From assembly GCA_032622095.1 (NCBI GenBank), contig CP136066.1:9755784-9819783 (forward strand): a stretch of DNA of 64,000 nt, given 5' to 3'. The notes beneath the pieces were generated by a model. That model saw nothing but the letters and a program-made list of their open reading frames with translations. It had not been told where the DNA came from and did not search any database. Positions 13,702 through 24,439 of the stretch are shown here, one piece after another. The first letter of the stretch is position 1. Every line of letters begins with the position of its first letter. A program made the translations under genes and the position numbers. The DNA is from Siphonodentalium dalli (Eukaryota; Mollusca; Scaphopoda; Gadilida; Siphonodentaliidae).

Positions 13702-14450
13702 CATGTTGACATGTACATGTAGAATTACTAAGGCATTTCAACTTTCCGTATGCATAATCCCTCCATTAAATATAACGCATGAAATTACGGTTAAGTACCC
13801 CCGCTCCAATTGAGCTACAGTGTCATTGACACTTTCATTTGAGTACCATTTGACGTATATCATCCTACTTGGACAATTTTTAACCAAATCATTGCTGAAA
13901 AAAACGAGTGCCCTTTTAATTTTCAATCTATTTCAATCAAAACTATTCCCATGTTTTCCCAAATGACATCATTCAGTTACATGTATGACGTCATAATTAT
14001 ATCCAGCACTGAGTAATTTTGGTCTATAAGCACCGCAGTGTTGCACATTTAAGATAGACCAAACAATAAACACATTTCATACCATTTTACTTGAAGAATG
14101 ATCCAAACATGAAAAGTGATTTTTTGCCGATATTTCTGTCAAGTTTCTGAGAGAAAAATCCAACGTAATGTCACTGGTGACAATAGTAACACTTAACCAT
14201 GATGCATCAGACATGTTAGTATTCAATGAATAGAAGGCTGAATAACCAATTGTATACATCAACCACAACGTGTAAGCGAATGCAGGACACGCTGGGGCAA
14301 CACAGATCATTTGAGCACAGCACTGCCTGTGTTGATATGCTGCATTATGTGTATGAAATGGTGTGGCCTATATGACCTGTGAGGCTGTGACTGCAATGCA
14401 ACAATGTATCAAATGAACATAGTTTGTGGCAGAGTAGCGGCTGTTCTATA
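13702..14450. other. No gene recognised
   Basis: Ordinary AT-rich sequence. The only open stretch of note is on the minus strand at 14077-14310 (77 codons, some hydrophobic segments). It has no recognisable domain and no convincing splice sites, so it is not called a gene. Confidence 0.5.
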
Positions 14451-14799
14451 ACTGAATTCAAGTGCATTGTCAAAATTTTCAACAGTTGGAAATTTCATAC
14501 CTGACGCAACATTAGTTGGAAAGTTCACACCAACAATAAGTTTAAAAAGTTCATGTAGTTTGATTTTCAAACAATTTATTGGGTGGAATTTATTGTTTTA
14601 GACCAATATTTGCATAATTTCCTACTTTTGGTCAAAATGTTGGACCGAAATGGCCATCAGTTGGAAATTTTCCAACCTTAAGGGGGTGTCAGGTTGGAAA
14701 TTTCCAACACTTGGAAATATTGTGTCTTCGTCCCTCCCCCGTGGCCAGTTAAAACTTCTAGTTAATTTAAGAAAACAATATTGTCCTACATCTAGTCGG

Positions 14800-15170
14800 G
14801 TGTGACTAATTACCACCCGGGACCACCCAAGACCGCGCGGGGCCACCGGGCGCCCCAGTGGGCCCATGGACACTATAATGATCTCGACGCGTCCACGGCC
14901 GATGTTATTAACACCTCAAAATTCGGTAAAATACCGTATGAAAAAAAGATCCCGGGAGAGGCCGGACCGCCCGGGACAGCCCGGGCGCCCCCATGGGTCC
15001 GTGGATACTATATTTCGACGTTATAAGGTAGCAACATACCACCTGATGTCAGCCTTTAAAATTGTACTCGCTCGCTCTTCTCCGGCCGGTGTCATTAACC
15101 CCGCAAATGCCAATGCCAATGTTAGCTCACTGTCTTTGGATTCTGCATATTTGAAATAAACATTTCTGAC
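14800..15170 (-). repeat. GC-rich module, reverse copies
   Basis: Holds 'gtgggcccatggacactata' and 'cccatgggtccgtggatact', followed by 'cgacgttataaggtagc' and 'gccggtgtcattaacccc'. These are reverse complements of blocks found at 15.58-16.30 kb. The outer end 'gtgactaattaccacccggg' pairs with 'ggcggtaattagtcacac' near 16.29 kb. The whole 14.8-16.3 kb segment is therefore an inverted set of modules. Confidence 0.8.
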
Positions 15171-15549
15171 GCCTTCTATCAGAGTCATTCGGAGACAGAG
15201 GCCGTATCTGATTCTTGTTTGTATGGGCGTCTCAGCCTTTCTCAATCTGCGCTGAAGGCTTTCAGAAAGAGTGTGTGAACCTTGTGTACACGGGAACTGT
15301 ACTTCGAAGTAGGCAATATTCAATAGGAATAGAGGAATATTCAATTCAATGCCATCTGTTTGTTTTTCAAGTGGGAAGGTTTATGAAGATGGTTTTATTT
15401 ATTGGGGATTTTGGGAGTGAACCGGGAGGATTTGGAATGGACGGAACCCTCCCCTACAATCCACTTTGAAATTTTGTTGGGTCATGGGAATGGTGAGACA
15501 TTACACATCAGATTGGTGCAAATGACGTAGGCATTGGTTGTTTTCTGTG

Positions 15550-15575
15550 TTTTTTTTTTTTTTTTTTTTTTTTTT
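15550..15575. repeat. Poly-T tract (26 T)
   Basis: An uninterrupted T run immediately before the forward GC-rich modules. It could be the fossil poly(A) tail of a minus-strand retroposon, but no body with recognisable ends lies next to it. Confidence 0.9.
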
Positions 15576-15577
15576 GG

Positions 15578-16300
15578 TTCGATATATTGTGTCCACGGGC
15601 CCATGGGGGCGCCCGGCGGTCCCGGCCTAGCTGTCCCGGGCTCTTTTTGTTTATATGTATTTTAGGGGTTAATAACACAGCCCGTGGACGCGTCAGCGAG
15701 TCGATAATTGGATGTCACACTCAGGTGGTATTACACTACCACGATTCACCAAAATATACTGTCCGAAAACTCACGAAGACACCCGGGCTCTCCTGTGCTC
15801 TCTTAACCAATATCGGCATTTGCGGGGTTAATAACACCGACCGGAGACGAGCGAATAAAGATTTCTAGGTTGACATCAAGGGTATGTCACTACGTTATAA
15901 CGTCGATATAAAGTGTCCACGGGTCAATGGGGACGCCCGGGCGGTCCCGGTGGTTCCGACCTCTCCCGCGCTCTTTTGTTTATATGGTATTTTACAGGGT
16001 TTTGAGGGGTTAATAACATCGACCGTGGACGCGTCAGATAGTCAATATGTGGAAGTCCTACTCAGATGGTATTGCATACGCGCATCACCAAAAATATTCT
16101 GTCCGAAAACACACGAAGACACCCGGGCACTCTTAGCCAATATTGGCATTTGCGGTGGTAATAACTCCGGCCGGAGACGAGCGAGCGAGTAACATTTTCT
16201 AGGTTGCCCTCAGGTGGTATGTCGCTACCTTATAACGTCGATATATAGTGTCCACGGGCCCATGGGGTCACCCGGGCGGTCCTGGGCGGTAATTAGTCAC
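15578..16300 (+). repeat. GC-rich module, about 320-bp tandem copies
   Basis: The block 'gtgtccacggg-ccatgggg' followed by 'cgcccggg-ggtcccgg' occurs near 15590, 15915 and 16249, a period of roughly 320-335 bp. Between these come 'gggttaataaca', 'cgtggacgcgtcag', 'ctgtccgaaaac' and 'cggagacgagcga' in the same order. It is much richer in GC and CpG than its surroundings. Open frames through it (for example 15587-15868 and 15884-16192) follow the repeat and are not taken as genes. Confidence 0.85.
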
Positions 16301-16740
16301 ACCGAATCTGGTCAACATTGTTATTGGAATTGTCATCACTTTTTCAACCTAAGTGAGGGTGTCAAGTTTGAAATTTCCAACTCCAGGAAAGCTTGAGGCC
16401 AGTATAGATGCTAGGATTTTGCGATTTTCTTATTCAGATTTCCAAATTTTCACACACGTTGCCGAATCATGGTAGGCCCGGTGTGTCATGGTCCCTCTCC
16501 TGTGGCCAAAACAAAACGGCGAATTTGTTTAAGAAAACAATATTTTACTACATTTTGTAAAAATTGTGGACTAAAATGGTCATCAGTTGGAGAAATTTCC
16601 AACCTAAGATTGACAATGAGGGTTGAAATTTCCAACATTAAGAAAGCTTGATGCCAGTCTAGATGCTAGGATTTTGAGATTTTCTTTTATAGTTTTCTAA
16701 ATTTTTTCACACCTATATGAATATATAGGCTATTAGGCCT
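16300..16740. repeat. Direct repeats around 'gaaatttccaac'
   Basis: Two copies of 'ttgaaatttccaac' plus 'aagcttga-gccagt-tagatgctaggattttg-gattttct' lie near 16365 and 16625, about 260 bp apart. Related 'ttggaaatttccaac' blocks and a 'gtccctc-cc-gtggcc--aagaaaacaatatt' block occur at 14.63-14.79 and 16.49-16.55 kb. These sequences therefore frame the GC-rich modules on both sides. Confidence 0.7.
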
Positions 16741-17655
16741 GAGCACTGAGGTACAAAGGGGTGCAAAAATGGAATAATGCAAAACTTGTGTTTAGTCGGA
16801 TTAAAGGGGGTGCAGTTTGAATTCCCCAAAGTGTACACTCCCACAACGGGGACCCTCTAGCCATGTCCCTGTACATTGCATTCTATTTGGCTGTATGAAT
16901 ACATTTCCAGCTGATAACATCACAGGACAGTGAAATCAATCTTGACGTTTGAGTCACTGTTGACTTGTTGTAGACATACCGATATCCATGACATATATAT
17001 GTCAGTTGTTAAGCTCCAATTCAACTAGAGTTGACATATTTTGGAAATATGTTTGAATCCATAGCCTTTATACTTTAGATGGTATATTGTGTTATATCTG
17101 GTAATATAGTTATTTTAAGTACTGGTATACTAGCAGTGTACATGCAAGCGCTACACATGGCTATATATGCTTATATCGGTTGGGCGATCAGTGGTGTAAT
17201 CCTGGGCCAAAAACAGGATTTGGTGCTACGTTTTTAGTCATTAATAGTGAATGGTAAATATGCGGTTACATGCCGATCAGTTTGATATATCCATTGGACC
17301 CACAGTAAGTCGCAATGTGTAATATAATATTGTGTTTTGAGGCAGCTGTTGAGATAAATCAGCCTAATTTATACACCAAGAACAGGTGCTAGAAGCATAT
17401 ACATGTATATATAAATTTGAAATACACTCCATATGCAATTATTTATAGAGACATCTTAAGGTTTCGAGATGCCACAGGGAAAATTCGTTCGGCATACATG
17501 TATGCGAAAGGGTAGTAATGTATTGTATGCATGTACAAAATTCCCTCTCTGCTTTGCTGTAAACCGGAAGTATCTTGAACATGAAGATGTTGTAAAAAAA
17601 ACTAAACGGAGACCCTACATAACTTCCAACATAACTTATGAGCGGATAATAAACG
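16741..17655. other. No gene recognised
   Basis: AT-rich unique-looking sequence. The plus-strand open frame at 17469-17663 (64 codons) has Cys and Lys/Arg residues but no family I recognise. It ends in the repeat-associated 'aataaacgctctttag', so it is not called. Confidence 0.5.
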
Positions 17656-17659
17656 CTCT

Positions 17660-18752
17660 TTAGTAATCATGGCGAAACGCGGTAATCATATATACGACCA
17701 CTTAAGGACGAATAGGTAGGCCACCCCTGCTCCTGATTTTTGGGCTGTAAGTACATATGTACACCCTGCACCAAAACATTTCCGCACGCAGCTCGAACTA
17801 TTTATTTTGTGGTCATCACGTGACACGAAACCTGCGCATGGCGAATCGTGGTAACCATATAAAATTGCCACACTCAGCTCGAACTGTTTATTGTGGGGTC
17901 ATCACGTGACACGTGCATGGCGAATCGCCGTAACCATATGCGACCACTAAAGTCGTATGTCACGTTAAGTCGTGATACCAACCCCGTGCATGTAAGTGCA
18001 CCTTTATACCCCGCACCCAACAATTGCCACACGTAGCTCGAGCTATTTATGTTGGGGTCATCACGTGACACGAAACCCGCGCACGACGAAACGCGGTAAT
18101 AATATACTTAAGGACGAATCACACCACTGGTAGGCTCCTGCTCCTGATTGTTTGGGCTGTAAGTACAACTGTATACCCTGCACCCAATAATTGCCACACA
18201 CAGCTCGAACTATTTAGTTTGGGTCATCACGTGTCATGAAACCCGTGCATGGACAACCGTGATAACCATATACGACCACTTATACAAAGACGAATCACAT
18301 CACTGGTAGATTACACAGGCTACCGATTTTGGGCTGTAAGTACATCTGTATACCCCGTACCCAAAAATTGCCGCAGGCAGTTCGAAATATTTATTTTGGG
18401 GTCATCATGTGACACGAAATCCGCGCAATACGACCACTTAAGGACGAACCACACCATCGGTAGGCCACCCCTGCTCCTGATGTTTGGGTTGTAAGTACAT
18501 CTGTACACCCTGCACATGAGTTTTGGGCTGTAAGTACATATGTACACCCTGCACCCAAACAGTGCCACACGTAGCACGAAACATTTATTTTGGGGTCATC
18601 ACGTGACACGAAAGCCCCACATTGCGAATCGCGGTAACGTAAGGACGAATCACACCACCGGTAGGCCACTCCTGCTCCTGATTTTTGGGATGTAAGTACA
18701 TATGTACACCCTGCACCAAAACATTTCCACACGCATCTCGAACTATTTATTT
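17660..18752 (+). repeat. About 170-bp satellite, third family, forward block
   Basis: Units contain 'ggtcatcacgtgacacgaaa' near 17810, 17897, 18057, 18226, 18402 and 18596. The spacings are about 87, 160, 169, 176 and 194 bp. Other landmarks are 'gggctgtaagtacat-tgta', 'ccctgcacccaa', 'acgcagctcgaactattta' and 'aggacgaatcacacca'. The box 'cacgcagctcgaactatttattttggggtcatc' (two segments read together) parallels the 175-bp satellite's 'cacgcagttcgaa' plus 'gggtcatc'. Units are diverged from one another. Confidence 0.85.
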
Positions 18753-18958
18753 TGGGGTGCGGGGTATGGGTATACAGATGTACTTACATCACACAAATCA
18801 GGAGCGGGGGTAACCTACCGGTGGTGTGATTCGTACTTATATAATTGGTCGTATATGGTTACCGCGATTCGCCTTGCACGGGTTTCTTGTCACGTGATGA
18901 GCCAAACAAAATATATCTAGCTGCTTGTGGCAATTTTTTGGTGCGGGATATATATGTC

Positions 18959-18999
<41 letters not shown>

Positions 19000-19130
19000 T
19001 GTACTTACAGCCCAAAAAGCTGGAGCCTGGGTAACCTACCGGTGGTGTGATTCGTCCTCACGTGGTCGTATATGGTTACGGCGATATGCCTTGCACGGGT
19101 GTCGTGTCACGTGATGACCCAAAAATAAAT
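18753..19130 (-). repeat. Third satellite, reverse block
   Basis: From about 18,753 the same units read on the other strand ('tacagatgtacttaca', 'ctaccggtggtgtgattcgt', 'gtcacgtgatgacccaaa'). This is a second strand switch in a related satellite. An internal (TA)n tract at 18966-18995 interrupts one unit. Confidence 0.85.
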
Positions 19131-19410
19131 AGTGGGGTGAAAGTGGTGAATATTTAGATTGGCTTGGGGGGTCACCCTACAACACCCGTAATTTGACCTA
19201 AATCGGTTAAGGGGCGAGAAATGGCATGGGTGCCCTATTTGAATCCCTCTGGACAGTGGCCATTTTGGACCCGGGTGAGATGAAAGAGGTGAATATTTAG
19301 ATTGGGTTGTGGCCATTCCACAACACCCTTTATTTGACCTAAATCGGCCAAGGGGACAAGAAATGGCATGGGTGCCCCCATTTGAAGTCATCTGGACGGC
19401 GGCCATTTTT
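19131..19410 (+). repeat. Tandem pair of about 135-bp units
   Basis: The block 'gtgaatatttagattgg' ... 'acaacaccc-t-atttgacc' ... 'gaaatggcatgggtgcccc' ... 'ggccattttgg' occurs twice, near 19145 and 19290. A third, inverted copy lies at 27.09-27.23 kb, beyond the 5-kb palindrome. Confidence 0.85.
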
Positions 19411-20512
19411 ATCGGGGTGGGGTGAGTGGGATGTGTGTAAAGAGTACATTCGGGGCCACCATAAACACGCTTTGTTTGACCAATATATGAAAATTTTCGA
19501 ATAAGGGATAAGGAATGTAAGTCACCTTCGTATATGCCCGCGGTTCGCAACCTCGGTAGTATAATCTGATATAGACTATATGGTCGCGGGTCGCACCATC
19601 TCGTGGTTTCGCTATTGCCTGACGATATTCACGTATACATGGATTTGGGAATTTATGAGGCATATATTGATTATTTACAATTTTACAGTCAATGTTATGT
19701 ATTGTCTGTGATGCCTGTGAGGGTCGACACATATGCTATAGAGAGGCAAAAGAACGATACCATATATATTATATGCGACTGCATCCGATTTGGTTTTATT
19801 TGTGATGTCTTTTGTGGTTATGAGAGCTCAGTTTCCCCCATATTTCTGCTCCACATGTGGTCTTCTCCTTTAAAATATCTACTAGTATATGATTCCAAAC
19901 AGGAGTGGTGCCACACGCAGGGGCTATACGATTGCCTGACTGGGGGCGGGCTTAAAATTTAGCTTGAGCATTGCAGATCTTACCGACGGGTGGCTATCTA
20001 TCCCAGACATGGGTGGGGTGTAAACCCATGACCCCTCCCCGGGTGCCACCCAACATAATTTAGTATCGATGATTTCTCGTCTTCAATGAATGCATGACCG
20101 TGCTCTTAGAATGGGGTGCCAAGCAGGGACGTGCCGACAGTTTCCAAATGCATATCAGCATCACTGCACCATCTAGTGTATTTGATTAAAGGGACATCTC
20201 CTGCACATATATATATAATTTATATAGTCATACAAAGGGAATAACAACCCCTATTTCCATATAATCAGCATCCCTGTTCCATGAATGTGTACATCCACCA
20301 GGAGCTTCGGTAAATTTCAATAAAGGGACATCTCCTGCCTGCACAGATATGTAGCATGTCGATGGCCATAAAAGGGAATTAGGGGTCACTCTCTCTCCCT
20401 CTGTCTGTCTCTATCGCTCCCTCTCTCATGTGTATTAATATGTTTGTCTCGTAATTGGGAGCTATAAGGTGAAGGGATCAAGGTGTCTGAGTGAGAGAGA
20501 GGGCGATGTAGA

Positions 20513-20513
<1 letters not shown>
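19411..20513. other. No gene recognised; short duplicated block
   Basis: 'aaagggacatctcctgc' occurs twice, near 20188 and 20322, with similar sequence around each. Open frames at 19409-19732 (minus) and 19603-19962 (plus) overlap on opposite strands with no domain I recognise. They are not supported as genes. Confidence 0.55.

Positions 20514-20549
<36 letters not shown>
20514..20549. repeat. (TA)n microsatellite
   Basis: About 18 TA units lying directly before the 131-bp tandem repeat. Confidence 0.95.
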
Positions 20550-20550
<1 letters not shown>

Positions 20551-20554
20551 TAGA

Positions 20555-21215
20555 AGGTATTTGGGCTTTGACCTTGAATTGTCCATTTTGAAGGCCAAGG
20601 TCAGGTGGGGTCACGATTTGACCTGTCCAAAACACTGTCCGGACAAAAGTACCCGACAAAAGTACCCGTCGAAATCCATCCGGTTTTACCCGATTTGACC
20701 TCGAATTGATCATTTTGAAGGTCAAGGTCAGGTCGGGGTCACGACTTGAACCGCCCAAAACACTCAGTGGACAAAGGTAACCCCACGTATCAATTTTCAT
20801 CGAAATCCCATCAAAATTCACGATTTGACCTTGAATTGACCTGATTTCAAGGTCAATGTCACCTCGCACGGGCAAATGAATAGGCTTATGAGACTTCCCG
20901 GCCGAAAGTACCCACACATACCAAGTTTCATCGAAATCCCGTGATATTCGGGCGTTTGACCTTGAAATGACCCGATTTCAAGGTCAAGGTCACGTCGCAC
21001 GGGCAAATTAATAGGTTTATGCCACTCCCCGGCCGAAGGTACCCCCACATACCAAGTTTCATCGAAATCCCGTGATATTCGGGCGTTTGACCTTGAAATA
21101 ACCCGATTTTAAGGTCAAGGTCACGTTGCACGTGCAAATTAATAGGCCTATGTCACTCCCCGGCCGAAAATACCCCCACATACCAAGTTTCATCGAAATC
21201 GGCTTGGCCGTTTTC
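20555..21215 (+). repeat. 131-bp tandem repeat, about five copies
   Basis: 'caa-tttcatcgaaatccc' recurs at 20791, 20921, 21052 and 21183, spaced 131 bp, with a weaker first copy near 20660. Each unit holds 'tttgaccttgaaat' facing 'atttcaaggtcaa', an inverted repeat with 13-bp arms around a 6-bp centre. This is followed by 'ggtcac-tcgcacgggcaaa' and 'ccccggccgaa-gtaccc'. The last three units are much more alike than the first two. Long minus-strand frames here arise from the repeat. Confidence 0.92.
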
Positions 21216-21228
21216 GAGTCCATCGATT

Positions 21229-21277
21229 ACAGACACACACACAGACACACACACAGATCTTCCAAAATATATAATAG

Positions 21278-21316
<39 letters not shown>

Positions 21317-21329
21317 TGTACATCTGCAC

Positions 21330-21364
<35 letters not shown>

Positions 21365-21440
21365 AGAGAGATGTACATCTGCACTCTGAACGATCAGGGA
21401 CTAATGAAAGAATGAGATACAGGAGGAGAGAGAGGGGCGA

Positions 21441-21475
<35 letters not shown>

Positions 21476-21535
21476 AGAGATAACGAGAGGGAGAGGCGAG
21501 AGAGATAGAGAGAGAGATAGATGAGGTACAGGCAT
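21229..21535. repeat. (CA)n, (TA)n and (GA)n low-complexity tract
   Basis: A short CA run (21233-21255), a TA run, and then about 230 bp made mostly of GA dinucleotides with two copies of 'gatgtacatctgcac' (21316 and 21370). Confidence 0.95.
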
Positions 21536-21608
21536 GCATGATGCACGCGGACTCAGTTTTTATTAATATATAGGTGTCTATACAAGGCAAATCACCTTAA
21601 TCCCTTTT

Positions 21609-23880
21609 AGTCCAGGAGATATTGGTCGACCTCTGCACCCCCCAGGACTTAACTTCACCCCACTAATTTTCTTCCTTAATGTCTCCTCTAATTTTTTTCA
21701 CTTGTTAACAAGAAAAAAAAGTGGCCGCAGAGACTCCAGAAAAGATGGCGTCCATCATGGCGGCCATTTATTTAAATGCACCAGGTCTCTTTGATCGCCA
21801 TTATAGTAAAGATGATAGCACATGCGGTCTTGTTTTCCGCTCGATTCGTTATACTAATATACAACCCTTACAAATTAGCCAAAAATCCGACACCAGAATC
21901 CAATATGGCGGCCAAGATGGCCGCCGAAATGTGAAAATATGCTATTTTTCTGACATGTTACCACCTTTCGTTTGACTCTGTGGGGAAATGTTAGAATTTT
22001 TGCGTCATGTTATACATTTATCATATAGAGGAGTCATTGGCGAACACATGGGGACCATAATATGCATTCATTGCGGGATATTTTTGTCCGATATCACGTT
22101 TTCCCAAATGCCGGTATCATAGGTCAAAGCCGAATCTCCGTTAATAACGCGATGTTATGTTTCGAATCAATGAATCTTATTGCTATTATAACAACACCCA
22201 TGCATATATATTTGCAGGAGATACTCGAGCTAGGATTCCTCCTATACCTGAGTTGAGGAATATTTACCCAAATTCAAGATGGCGGCCAAAATGGCCACCA
22301 GAAATAAAAAATCGCCGAAAATCACTAATTTTAACATCAGTGAGCATTATTGTATTGACAACTCCACACCTGCTTACTGTTGTAAGTTGGGAACACTTAG
22401 GCGAAGAACCTTGTACCATATCCATATAAAAATCCCCCAAATCCAAAATGGCGCCACAATGGCGGACAGATTTTGAAAAATCACCGAAATTCCCTCATAT
22501 TCACATCATTGGGCATTATTGTCGAGACAACTCCATCCATGCGCACAGTTGAGTTGGAAATACTGATATGAAGTAAGTATCTTACATCTCATGCAAGAAA
22601 TGGTTTTCCAAATTGAAGATGGCGGCCAAAATGGCGACCAAATTTGAAAATACGCCTACATTCCTTTAATTTCTTAGGATGGGCGTTATTGTTTCGCGAT
22701 TTCTACCCACCATTACATGTTGATATGTATGAATTATTCATTAGGGTTTGGCAAGTGATACTCACAGTCAATATGGCGGCCAAACTGGCGGGCAGAAATT
22801 GAAAAGAAGCCGATATTATCACATACTAATTTCAACTTTTTGTCATAATATTGATTTGTATAAACGAAACGGTACATAATATAAGCCATCTATTAGTTCC
22901 AATGTAAGTCGTAGCCTTTTGGAAGGACGAAAACCCACAATCGCGATGTGGCATTCCAAAATCCATTCACCACTAAGGGCTCATACTGGCCGTAACCGTA
23001 TATATGTGCGCCGAATAGTCATATTATGACTTCCAAGAATCAAAACAACAGTACCTGAGCTTATTCTGAATTGCCACATTCAGCATTATCTAGATTCGTT
23101 TCCGTCTCTTCGTCAGATTAATCTATCTCACTCACAACAACAGTTCACTACTCTTCTTTGTAGGAGGGTGCCACTAATCGGAATGTTTCAAACAATACAT
23201 ATGCCGGTGTCCAGCTCAATTGTTTGTTTCGAAAGCTTGGAATTCTTAGCGAGCTTCATTCGTGGTATAGCTTATGGTATAATTCATATGCTACATATGG
23301 GGTATATGCGTCATCTTGTGCGATACATTATAAAGGTATTCGGTCGATGCGTATACTAGCTTTCAGAAGGACCTATCTATCTGCGTATTGTCAGCTTTGG
23401 TGACCTAATGGGGATAACAACGTGTACAGCTGGTGATCTTCCCAAACAGCCACTTCTCAATATATGGTTCATCAATTCACATACTCATCTAATGCACTGA
23501 CGTACCCGGACAACTTCTGTATATGGCTTCGAATGTTGAACGCCCGACATTTGACGGATGCATTTCTGCTAAGGCGTATAAGACCATAATGCATAATATA
23601 CCCAAACTCCTTGAACATGATCATAAGAACAAGCTTGTTGGCGTCCAGCAATCGTCTAACCGAACAGATCCAAGCCGATGATAACAATACATACGGTGCT
23701 AGTTTGTGGGTATGTGTCATGATAGTGGAAATGAAATTGGACCATGACTGCACCGCCCCTTATTTTGTTATGTTTTAGATTCAGACAGGATCTCATGTGT
23801 GGCTTTGCTTTCCTTGTAAGCTAAGATTGTATGTTCCCATCCGTTTGGAAGCCGTTCTTAAACAACTGGACCAGGAGTAT
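21609..23880 (+). repeat. Left arm of 5-kb inverted repeat
   Basis: Starts at 'agtccaggagatattggtcg', whose reverse complement ends the right arm at about 26,631. Matching can be followed through 'agactccaga-aagatggcg', 'gtcggattttt' (reverse), 'catcttgaa/catcttg', 'ggtgctagtttgtgg' and 'ccatccgttt-gaagcc', to about 23,870. The arm has its own degenerate internal period of 156-173 bp, marked by 'aagatggcggcc' or close variants near 21742, 21902, 22276, 22445, 22616 and 22770. Similarity to the other arm is high outside and lower toward the centre. Confidence 0.9.
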
Positions 23881-23986
23881 GCCATTGGCTACTGCTGTAT
23901 AATCCCCGCCAAGACTGGGGTGTAGTCTTAAAGGCGATATCTTTGATAATTGGTTGATATGTCATACTCACGCTGGGTGGTATGGT

Positions 23987-24139
23987 TCAAGAAAGTACAA
24001 ATGCCATCAACAAAAGGGTGAAATGTTCAACGCGAAGAACATCCAGAGGAATGTTACGTTGATAAGCTCTTGAATTAAGTTCAACAAACGTTGGTACACC
24101 AAGTGATTTCTTGGTAACATCACCAATGCGACCATTTTC
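23987..24139 (-). pseudogene. Possible last exon, ionotropic-receptor-like (weak)
   Basis: In the spacer between the two palindrome arms the minus strand has a splice-acceptor-like 'tctcatgcag' just before 24139. A 50-codon open stretch to a TGA at 23987-23989 follows. The reading begins ENGRIGDVTKK and ends HFTLLLMAFVLS. An acidic-Gly start plus a C-terminal hydrophobic helix resembles the end of ionotropic glutamate-type receptor ligand-binding and TM3 segments. An open minus-strand stretch lies upstream (24172-24357), but I cannot join the two with confidence. It could be a captured gene fragment, a passenger, or chance. Confidence 0.25.
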
Positions 24140-24439
24140 CTGCATGAGACATTAACTACTATATTCTAAAGTTATATATATAAAGCTATATGATCATAAA
24201 GGTCGCGTTCCCCAACGTCCACAGCCATTGCCATCGAGACTGTAAATTGTTCTTTAAATACAAAGTGAAATAAATGCACCACAGTTCCTGACATTTTCTT
24301 GAATAATACCGCCCTCATACTGACACTAACCCCGAGAGAGGATAACAAAACACGCATACATTCATGCTATAAAGACATTATCCTTTAGTCCATCCGACTG
24401 TTTTGAGGGAGGCTAGCATAGTATTATCCAGACAAAGGT

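Noticed and set aside
13395-13813. Overlapping frames with poly(Ile-Tyr)
   Set aside because: Translation of the (TA)n microsatellite.
14077-14310. Minus-strand 77-codon frame with hydrophobic segments
   Set aside because: No domain recognised, no splice signals or neighbours; length is within chance for this window.
15550-15575. Poly-T as the tail of a specific retrogene
   Set aside because: No adjacent coding or retrogene body on the minus strand was recognised, so only the tract itself is annotated.
20386-21590. Long minus-strand frames (up to 151 codons) over 131-bp repeats and GA tracts
   Set aside because: Generated by the tandem period and by Ser-Leu runs from GA dinucleotides.
22157-22429. 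Plus frame matching a 139-codon minus frame in the opposite palindrome arm (25655-26074)
   Set aside because: Shared because the arms are the same sequence. The internal text repeats with the 165-bp DNA period, and there is no domain, so conservation is not evidence for a protein.
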